From Plutella xylostella (taxonomy: Eukaryota > Arthropoda > Insecta > Lepidoptera > Plutellidae), in contig NC_064005.1 in NCBI RefSeq assembly GCF_932276165.1, positions 2,666,001 to 2,730,000 of the forward strand: DNA of 64,000 nucleotides, read 5' to 3'. Positions 60,001-64,000 of the stretch are shown here, piece by piece. A program made the position numbers and the translations under genes. The notes under the pieces are model-generated. The model ran no database searches and was not told the DNA's origin. It worked only from the letters and a program-made list of their open reading frames with translations. Within the stretch, counting starts at the first letter, position 1; each line of letters opens with the position of its first letter.

Positions 60001-61410
60001 ATAGAGCCCGAGGCGGTGGCGGCGCGCTACGAGCGGCAGATGCGCGAGCAGCGGCCCGCGCCCAAGGACGACCTGTCCGACATGTTGCACGACCACGTGG
60101 CCAGGCAGAAAGTGAGTTATAGCTGACTAAAGACCAGTCGGCAAGCACAGAGAAAATCTAACGTTGACCTTTGCCTTTACAATCTCTGCCGCCGGTCATC
60201 AATGTTACTGTGTAAGCGTGAGGGCATTATGTGCGACAGAGACAAAATTAAATATAAAAAGGGCAATGCACGTTCTTCGCTGTGTTAGCTACCGTGCATT
60301 ATCGCCTTCCGTTAAAAAGCGTTGTCTTCAATCTACTAGGTTGAAGTAGTAACAGCCTTAAATGGTACGTCTAATAATGATGAAACGGGTAGGTACATAG
60401 CCTTAAAAGGTTCTCCCGTGGCAATACCGAGAGACCGAGATAGAGCCCGAGGCGGTGGCGGCGCGCTACGAGCGGCAGATGCGCGAGCAGCGCCCCGCGC
60501 CCAAGGACGACCTGTCCGACATGTTGCACGACCACGTGGCCAGGCAGAAAGTGAGTTATAGAGCTGGAGCACAGCGAAAAACGGGCATTGACCTTTTTAT
60601 ATTTGTCTCTGTCGCTAGCGCATAGTAATCGTGCCGTCACGCTCACACAGAAGCCCATATAGCGAATTTTGAAATTCTTAAAGATAAATAAACGTTACCC
60701 CTTTCTTTATACTTTATATTTCCTTTCAATGTGGTTGTCTGGAAGAGATTACTTTTAGTAATAAGGCCGCCAATTGTACCATTTTTCTTTTCTATGTTTG
60801 TGATACTATTTCGTTTTGTGTGCAATAAAGTCTTATAAAGATAAAGATAAAATACTCTTTATTGCACACAAAAAGAAACAGTATTACAAACATGAACAGA
60901 AAATAAATAGCACAATCGGCGGCCTTATTACTAAAAGTAATCTCTTCCAGACAACCAAATTGAAAGGACATAGAAATAATGAAAAAGGGTAGCGTGTGAA
61001 AATAAGAGATATTTATAAACTACATTAATATAAAGTATAAACGATATGTAAAATACCTACATATAATAATATATAAAACCTACATAGTTAATAATATATA
61101 CCTATATATTCTATAATAATACATAAATATTATTAAAAATAAATAAATAAATAATCTTATATGCCCGAAAATTAAATAATCTTATTTAATTTTCGGGCAT
61201 AGATATACCATTCTGCAGATGTAAGTTTCGGCTTCCTAAACCCTTTTTGCAACACTCTGTATAACACGGACTCGGGTGTTTAATTTATGGTGATATGGAA
61301 TGGCTATAGCTAAAATTTAATTGACACCATTTTTGTTTCAGAACAAAAGAAAGCGACAGCAGAACACGGATTCAAAACAAGCCAAGAAATACAAGGAGTT
61401 CAAGTTTTAA
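45007..61410 (+). CDS. SF3B2: Splicing factor 3B subunit 2 (SAP145)
   Basis: SF3B2 is part of the U2 snRNP SF3b complex that fixes the branch site; it binds SF3B4 and the pre-mRNA upstream of the branch. Exons: 45007-45772, 45855-45985, 46252-46415, 47267-47462, 48100-48309, 49185-49387, 50786-50936, 51631-51834, 57779-57854, 58107-58257, 58903-59009, 59513-59706, 61342-61410; all phases close to 874 codons with TAA. Residues 1-165 are Pro-Gly-Met repeats (GMGPPPPGMGPP). Residues about 420-557 hold the DUF382 region (VAELKQLVSRPDVVEMYDVT, VPRHWCYKRK, KRGIEKPPFDLPDF). The PSP domain follows (VPPPWLIAQQRYGPPPSYPN, CAFGYHAGGWGKPPVDE). C-terminus is KKYKEFKF. No N-terminal SAP domain, unlike vertebrate SF3B2. 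Five exons have 3'-end copies in the next intron. Confidence 0.97.
46252..48309 (+). CDS. SF3B2 exons 3-5: lysine-rich linker and start of DUF382
   Basis: Exon 46252-46415 codes a Lys-rich basic stretch (KNKRKKKKKKAAKQKRKEE), matching the NRKKKKK linker of the family and a likely nuclear localisation signal. Exon 47267-47462 codes YVQESIAFHELEPMYRQFHR and FKLTERADE. Exon 48100-48309 begins KNAADEKERMSKRKLKKLSR and enters DUF382. A SINE lies in intron 3 (46707-46955); exon-end copies lie in introns 4 and 5. Confidence 0.93.
46707..46955 (+). mobile_element. tRNA-derived SINE, nearly full length
   Basis: Uninterrupted reference copy for the window: head with box A TGGTGTAGTGG and box B-like GGTTCGATGCC, middle CTTGGGTGTTGGTATTTATA, and tail GGGGTCGGATTGCCGTGTG. 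Located in SF3B2 intron 3. Confidence 0.85.
47559..47604. repeat. Perfect 20-bp hairpin at an exon-copy junction
   Basis: GTACAGATCTAAGTACATAA at 47559-47578 is the exact reverse complement of 47585-47604, with the 6-base loop AACCAC. The right arm ends where the copied exon sequence starts (47605). Confidence 0.9.
47605..47703 (+). pseudogene. Partial duplicate of SF3B2 exon 4
   Basis: 99 bp repeat the 3' half of exon 47267-47462, from about GCGGACGCGCCCGGCAAGGA to GTTGAG, and again end in GTGAGT. Several changes are present (GAGGCCAGGCCCGCC against GAGGCCAAGCCGGCT; CAGTAT for CAGGAT). No acceptor precedes it, so it is not an exon. Confidence 0.85.
48405..48443 (+). pseudogene. Short duplicate of SF3B2 exon 5 3' end
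   Basis: 39 bp repeat the exon end (ACCGTGCAGGTGCC ... CACTGGTGCTACAAGCGGAAG) and are followed by GTTTGT instead of GTATGT. About 95 bp downstream of the true donor. Confidence 0.8.
48768..48977 (-). mobile_element. LINE ORF2 C-terminal fragment (RTE/jockey-type)
   Basis: Minus-strand translation reads WAGHICRRTDNRWGRRVLEW, then GKRSVGRPPARWTDDLRRVA and ends LGEAYVQQWMIIG: the common reverse-transcriptase C-terminus of lepidopteran non-LTR elements. 5'-truncated, in SF3B2 intron 5. Confidence 0.8.
49185..51834 (+). CDS. SF3B2 exons 6-8: end of DUF382 and PSP domain
   Basis: Exon 49185-49387 codes LQGKRGIEKPPFDLPDFIKK and ends DIDYQKLHDAFFK. Exon 50786-50936 codes WQTKPRMTIHGDLYYEGKEF through GSQK. 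Exon 51631-51834 codes the PSP domain, PPPWLIAQQRYGPPPSYPNL through LYGDVFGHTASGHD. Introns 6 and 7 are unusual because they carry three and about four copies of the preceding exon end. Confidence 0.95.
49497..49529 (+). pseudogene. Decayed copy of SF3B2 exon 6 3' end
   Basis: CGACTACCAGAAGCTACATG and TGCAAGTGAGTTC resemble the exon 6 end. The following intron part also matches the true intron start (TGTCATTTGTTT, then GGCCGCTA and GGCGCTG), so exon tail and intron start were copied as one unit. Confidence 0.75.
49853..50009 (+). pseudogene. Recent large copy of SF3B2 exon 6 3' part
   Basis: From GACTTCATAAAGAAGACGGG to the donor, 154 bp match exon 6 with one difference seen (ACA to ACG, synonymous). 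Identity continues about 50 bp into the intron (GAGTTCACCGAGATTGATGA). The 5' quarter of the exon and its acceptor are absent. Confidence 0.9.
50098..50136 (+). pseudogene. Third copy of SF3B2 exon 6 3' end
   Basis: ACATCGTCTACCAGAAGCTG and AACGCCTTCTTCAA followed by GTGAGT. Lies about 90 bp after the large copy. Confidence 0.75.
50937..51264 (+). repeat. Array of copied exon 7 ends, each with a GTA donor
   Basis: After the true exon end at 50936 (GGCTCGCAGAAG then GTATGG), similar GGGTCGCAGAAG or CACTCGCAGATG words followed by GTA end at 51056, 51106, 51189 and 51264. Between them the intron word AAGAATGTATTTGTTTGAAATTG-like (19 bases of it match at a time) also repeats. Units are about 50-120 bp and diverged. 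Confidence 0.8.
51297..51445 (-). mobile_element. LINE ORF2 C-terminal fragment, decayed
   Basis: Minus-strand translation contains GRPPVKWSDNLRE, a stop, then WRALREAYVQQWTAID, the same terminus as 48768-48977. In SF3B2 intron 7. Confidence 0.7.
52348..52448. repeat. Internal complementary region of the DIRS-like element
   Basis: First part (TGGATTTCAGATGTCGCTGG onward to CCAATATTA) complements 52097-52160; second part (TGTGTTCCGTAGCGACATCT onward) complements about 57312-57352. The switch point is between CCAATATTA and TGTGTTCC, so the two element ends overlap by only about TAATA. Confidence 0.9.
52786..53131 (-). pseudogene. DIRS-type tyrosine recombinase, N-terminal catalytic part
   Basis: Minus-strand frame reads PPMWNARVLIEYLQHSSPPV, then KRTATLLLGAQRRVHDLTLL, resembling the PxWDxxxVLxYL ... 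LLALxSGQRxxxL block of DIRS recombinases with the first catalytic arginine. It stops at SYPQSG and lacks the C-terminal His-x-x-Arg and Tyr. The upstream part is cut at 53132 by a small inverted-repeat element. A T-rich run (52718-52746) lies after the stop. Confidence 0.65.
53132..53383. mobile_element. Small inverted-repeat insertion inside the DIRS-like element
   Basis: GCCCCCGTATTATGTAAC at 53132-53149 is the reverse complement of 53366-53383 with one mismatch. A related word GATCTGCCCCCG at 52764-52775 pairs with 53377-53388, so the true element might be larger (52764-53388). No clear target duplication. Class unknown. Confidence 0.5.
53389..53679 (+). other. Plus-strand open frame of unknown origin inside the DIRS-like element
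   Basis: An uninterrupted frame without a clear ATG ends at TAG 53679; it contains KKLEAKYFATITDEGINLFI, NDFKRKDTPFRTFYSNLLHT and LELCQSRATYPDD. Composition is protein-like rather than random, and it runs against the DIRS coding strand. I do not recognise it. It may be a piece of another transposon. Confidence 0.3.
54126..55270 (-). pseudogene. DIRS-type reverse transcriptase / RNase H, broken
   Basis: Read on the minus strand from about 55270: MFTTITNWIAETLRTRGIRM, then EYLNDYCLVS, where the catalytic YxDD is YLND; FLGVGWDTHANRKFLPPSKT; MLTCGSWNLKQAQRLLGKFN (thumb/connection); YLTTDASDQAW and LLLQRDNRTVMAYIKQEGGT (RNase H with TDAS and DN motifs); and LTPQYLPGV near the end. The parts lie in different frames. 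A 211-bp tandem duplication (54570-54780 and 54781-54993) repeats the connection region. Non-functional. Confidence 0.75.
55863..56538 (-). pseudogene. gag-like ORF of the DIRS-like element, frameshifted
   Basis: Two overlapping minus-strand frames: 56538-56356 (starts MSANKENQLRPQYFLLTPQS) and 56399-55863 (contains NWPRMQRSVAELSNAFLTQN and KIRNECIAARRGALLKLLGD). One frameshift around 56360-56400 would join them. Position upstream of the reverse transcriptase and lack of other domains fit a DIRS gag. Similarity to known gag proteins was not recognised directly. Confidence 0.5.
56600..57030 (-). other. GC-rich leader of the DIRS-like element with a Cys-rich frame
   Basis: Between the right inverted repeat and gag lies a block much more GC-rich than the rest of the element. 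One minus-strand frame reads WVQFGKCFSACKNGGPDACL, then SEENECLVYMLRSPVAGAPE, then Ala-Pro-rich sequence and KRRRETS. There is no ATG at a suitable place. It could be a captured host exon or leader sequence. Confidence 0.3.
57550..57601. repeat. About 50-bp dispersed repeat, copy 2
   Basis: Matches 10351-10403 (GTTGACGATACGCAACGTTA core) in the same orientation. Located just outside the DIRS-like element. Confidence 0.65.
57779..61410 (+). CDS. SF3B2 exons 9-13, acidic C-terminal part
   Basis: Exon 57779-57854 codes DGEDQEVDRTMWGELESESE; 58107-58257 the acidic run and VPGLETPDTIELRKNKFDTD; 58903-59009 GDTPSLYQVLPERRVGLAPG and MASTHVYDIN; 59513-59706 VEVALDPSELELEPEAVAAR through DDLSDMLHDHVARQK; 61342-61410 NKRKRQQNTDSKQAKKYKEF and stop. 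All match the vertebrate C-terminus in order. A SINE lies in intron 10, exon 12 copies and LINE tails in intron 12. Confidence 0.95.
58619..58842 (-). mobile_element. tRNA-derived SINE, minus strand
   Basis: Tail block ACCCCAAGCTAGGCAGAGC and head block AACCACTACGCCATTC (plus-strand reading). A short deletion removes most of the box B downstream part (GGAATCGAACCAGGCATC). In SF3B2 intron 10, close to the exon at 58903. Confidence 0.8.
59923..60600 (+). repeat. Tandem copies of SF3B2 exon 12 end plus intron start
   Basis: The exon end (from GAGCCCGAGGCGGTGGCGGC to AGGCAGAAA then GTGAGT) recurs at 60006-60111 and 60448-60552. Each is preceded by the same intron sequence (CCTTAAATGGTAC ... AAAAGGTTCTCCCGTG) and the first is followed by GAGTTATAGCTGACTAAAGA as after the true exon. 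The unit is about 435 bp. Copies remain open and almost identical in protein (a few synonymous changes) but have no acceptor. Confidence 0.9.
60716..60965. repeat. Inverted pair of LINE-type 3' tails
   Basis: 60720-60838 (AAGAGATTACTTTTAGTAAT to GTGTGCAATAAAGTC) and 60853-60960 (CTTTATTGCACAC to ATTACTAAAAGTAATCTCTT) are inverted copies joined tail to tail by about 15 bp. Each alone is a 5'-truncated retrotransposon end. The pair could form a long hairpin in SF3B2 intron 12 pre-mRNA. Confidence 0.75.
61160..61201. repeat. Perfect 19-bp hairpin with 4-base loop
   Basis: TATGCCCGAAAATTAAATA, loop ATCT, and the exact complement. Followed at once by AGATATACC. Located 140 bp before the last SF3B2 exon. 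Confidence 0.85.
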
Positions 61411-61570
61411 GAGTGCATTTACTACTTGTATTATAATTTTAATTTAACTATATTGCACCTGCATTAGAAACACAGACAATAGAAACACAGAAAATATGAA
61501 AATTAGGAACCAGCTAGACTTGTTCCTTTGAGAGGAAATAAGTAGATGTAAGTGCAGGAGATGGACATGT

Positions 61571-61576
61571 AATAAA
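61571..61576 (+). terminator. SF3B2 poly(A) signal
   Basis: AATAAA 161 bases after the SF3B2 stop, followed by a GT-rich stretch (GTGTTTGTTTT). Confidence 0.7.
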
Positions 61577-61765
61577 TTTAATTATTAAGTAAGACTGTGT
61601 TTGTTTTAATTTCCTGTTTGATCGGATAGCGTAACGGTTAGTGCACTATGGATAATGAAAGAAGACCAAAATGGTGGCCATTTGCTTGCAATGGTAACGG
61701 TGGATGCCCCACCGTACGCAAACACATTTCCTATAGCGAGGTAGTACGCCTCATACTACCACCCC

Positions 61766-61893
61766 ACTTGGCTATTTGTATTTGCCATAACTGCCATATA
61801 CGGTCACTAAGTTCACCAAAATAATTGCTGATTTAAAAAAAATGTATTTGGCTAATATAGGAAACATCCAATAACAAATACGAATAACCAAGT
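61766..61893. mobile_element. Small inverted-repeat element (MITE-like), copy 2
   Basis: Starts ACTTGGCTATTTGTATTTG and ends with its near reverse complement CAAATACGAATAACCAAGT (two mismatches). 128 bp, non-coding. Copy 1 is at 26419-26545. Confidence 0.65.
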
Positions 61894-62303
61894 ATGGTGC
61901 CAGCATCAGGCATATCACTTGTCGGCATATCAGTCTGTTAGGACGACGAGGGGATCAAAAAAGTATCTCAATGGTTTTATGTATGAAACTGCCATAGAAA
62001 GAATACATAAAATAAAATCAGAATTGAAAAAGCTACTTTGTATATTATAAATAAAATTAATATGCAACTGAAAATCAAAGGAAGATTGAAATAGATTATT
62101 CTGAGCTACGAAATCGTTTCGAAGATCCAAAACAAAACTAACGGACCCTTATCTGACAGTGAAGTATACTGTAATGTTTGACAGTTTTTTTTTCTATATT
62201 TTTTGGTTGGACTTCGTACTCGACAAAATTTTAGATTTTATTTTTATAAATCTTTTATTTTAGATATCTTTTTGAGTAGTTATATACATAAATATAAGCT
62301 AAA

Positions 62304-63304
62304 ATGTCTCGTGTTTTGGTTGGAGTGAAGAGGGTTATCGATTATGCCGTCAAGGTAAGTTATTCAACAAGTTCAAAGGTTAACTTCATGTAAAGTTTTT
62401 CCCAGTGTTCCCGTACTACCTGTCTTGGAATGTTTTCGTAGATGTTCCAGACGTGCATCGGAATATTTATCTTCATATTAAACATCAGGGACAATTTAAA
62501 ACAATACTTTTTCCAATAGAACCTTAAAAACTTTTGTTTACATTCATGGTGTAAACCTGCCATTGCCATGCATTATTTAAACCTATCTTCTATTCAGGTC
62601 CGTGTCAAGCCAGACAAGAGTGGCGTGGTGACCGAGGGAGTGAAGCACTCCATGAACCCTTTTGATGAGATTGCCGTAGAGGAAGCCGTCAGAATGAAGG
62701 AGAAGAAACTGGCCAGCGAGGTGATTGCTGTGTCGTGTGGACCCGCCCAGGCTCAGGTGAGAAATAGCAATAGTGCTAGCAATTCCTTGAATTTGGATAA
62801 CAAGATTTGTGCAGACAATCATAAAGTCAAATTATCAGACTGCTTTCATTCAACCATTCAACCAAAAAAAATTCGAGCCAATACAGTTCCTACATAGTAT
62901 ACCTTGGAGCTATTCTACTCTGCTGGAGAGTGGAGACCTCATTGCCTTTAATTTATGTAAACAGTCAGTGGCAATGACAAAAATATTTCCATGCTCCATG
63001 TTATTTCTATCTTATTTCAGTGCCTCTCTACCACAAGAGGTTGACAGTTGGCTCTGCATACTCCTTTTTGTTCTTCGCCAAGTGCATCAGCTGATCTATG
63101 TGATGATATGTTACTCATGCGTATGTATGTATGTACAATTTTCAGGAAACCCTAAGGACAGCCCTGGCTATGGGAGCTGACCGAGCCATCCATGTGGAGG
63201 TGGCTGCGGCAGAGTATGAGACCCTGCAGCCCATCCATGTCTCCAAGATCCTTGCAAAGTTGGCCCAAGATGAAAAGGCTGACATTGTCATTGTAGGCAA
63301 ACAG
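62304..63304 (+). CDS. ETFB: Electron transfer flavoprotein subunit beta, N-terminal part
   Basis: Mitochondrial matrix protein that with ETFA passes electrons from acyl-CoA and other dehydrogenases to ETF-QO; the beta subunit binds AMP. Exons 62304-62354 (MSRVLVGVKRVIDYAVK), 62598-62756 (VRVKPDKSGVVTEGVKHSMN ... VIAVSCGPAQAQ) and 63146-63304 (ETLRTALAMGADRAIHVEVA ... ADIVIVGKQ). All are phase 0, 123 residues in total, nearly half of the roughly 255-residue protein. GVKHSMNPFDEIAVEEAVR is highly conserved. The next exon should start like AIDDDCNQT and lies beyond the window. No exon copies are present. Confidence 0.97.
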
Positions 63305-63832
63305 GTTGGTTTTTTGTTCAAAAACACAAAATTTACTACTTGTAAAGGACTTTTAGGGGTTGTAAACTTAGTTAAACCCATGAGTTTACTTGAGTGACTT
63401 AAATGTACCTATGTCATCAGCTCAGGACTCAAGTTAACTCTTGGTAGTAATAAAGTTAACCTATTTATACAACATATATTCCACATCTCATACACATTTA
63501 AAATAGGCTTAGGAGGTAAGTCGCCCACAAAATATTTAGTCCGCGGGCGAGTTTACACTTTTTAATTGAAGTTGTAGGTAACTGGCCTGAAGGTTTCACA
63601 AAAGAGGGCCAGTATACACGAAGACAATTATTAGTGGTAAATTGGTCCGAACTGAAAAAGTTTTAATTTTTAAAAATAAAAACAACTAAAAAGTTATAAA
63701 TAAAAAAATATAATTATAAACAAACAAAAAACCCGACTGCACGCTAAAAAGATGAAAACAAGCCCCAATGTTAATGGAAAGTATCGCAGGCGGGGACCAA
63801 CTTGACCGCCACACAATGTATGTACCTATCTA
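63305..63832 (+). other. ETFB intron 3, first part
   Basis: AT-rich sequence after the GTTGGT donor; nothing further recognised. Confidence 0.6.
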
Positions 63833-64000
63833 ATGGCGCATCCACATATGCCCGGCGGCATGGCCGGCGACCGTGCCGCCGGCATTTGCCGCATCTCAGC
63901 CGCGGCACGCGCGGCTTTTGGTTGTTTGGTTGTAAAGCCGGCGGCCTGTATTCAGCGGCAAGGCGGTCTGAAACCCGGCGGCATAAGCCGGCGGCATGTG
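63833..64000. repeat. GC-rich GCCGGCGGC-type repeat element, cut by the window edge
   Basis: Starts around AATGGCGCATCCACATATGC and then carries many GCCGGCGGCA-like words in both orientations within 150 bp (CCCGGCGGC, GCCGCCGGC, AGCCGGCGGC). Such self-complementary GC-rich composition in an AT-rich intron suggests a foldback or MITE element. The right end is outside the window. Confidence 0.5.

Larger units (their letters stand above)
61411..62303. other. SF3B2 3' UTR and SF3B2/ETFB intergenic region
   Basis: AATAAA at 61571-61576 is the likely SF3B2 poly(A) signal. A decayed tRNA-like piece (GATAGCGTAACGGTTAGTGC) lies at about 61622-61645. The MITE-like element 61766-61893 follows. The ETFB promoter and 5' UTR should lie in 61900-62303; no TATA box is evident. 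Confidence 0.6.

Overview
This is insect nuclear DNA, most likely from a moth or butterfly (Lepidoptera). Evidence: small GT-AG exons in AT-rich introns; tRNA-headed SINEs with the box B GGTTCGATTCC and a shared tail; short TC...CTAG elements with a GTCT microsatellite; mariner, Harbinger-like and DIRS-like elements; and gene products that match animal orthologues, including the arthropod Notch co-repressor Hairless. No prokaryotic, organellar or viral genes were seen. The species cannot be named from the sequence alone.

Layout: (1) 1-31661, + strand: most of an MTA1-like gene (NuRD/Mi-2 complex subunit). The first BAH exon(s) lie off the left edge or were not found. A likely internal exon lies at 5373-5480, then a 14.5-kb intron full of repeats, then 15 exons from 20000 to 31661 carrying BAH, ELM2, SANT, GATA-type and C2H2 finger segments. 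(2) 35319-39916, - strand: Hairless, in four exons, the last only 29 bp and coding the CtBP-binding tail. (3) 41239-42860, + strand: eIF4A3, the exon junction complex helicase, five exons. (4) 43690-44445, - strand: UBE2J1/Ubc6-like tail-anchored E2, one exon. (5) 45007-61410, + strand: SF3B2 (SAP145), 13 exons, with a 5.3-kb DIRS-like retrotransposon in intron 8. (6) 62304-63304, + strand: first three exons of ETFB, running off the right edge.

MTA (+) and Hairless (-) converge; Hairless and eIF4A3 diverge; eIF4A3 and UBE2J1 converge with poly(A) signals about 130 bp apart; UBE2J1 and SF3B2 diverge across 561 bp; SF3B2 and ETFB are in tandem. Two genes serve mRNA processing (SF3B2, eIF4A3) and two serve transcriptional repression (MTA, Hairless), but I see no operon-like link.

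The most unusual signal is a repeated pattern in MTA and SF3B2: the 3' end of a coding exon with its 5' splice site and early intron is copied one to four times into the following intron, without the acceptor side. It affects two MTA exons and five SF3B2 exons, at ages from almost identical to barely recognisable, and in one case a perfect 20-bp hairpin sits exactly at the junction. Second is the DIRS element, whose inverted ends and internal complementary region are readable base by base. Exon boundaries were placed by hand from splice sites, reading phase and remembered family sequences; all phases close across each gene.
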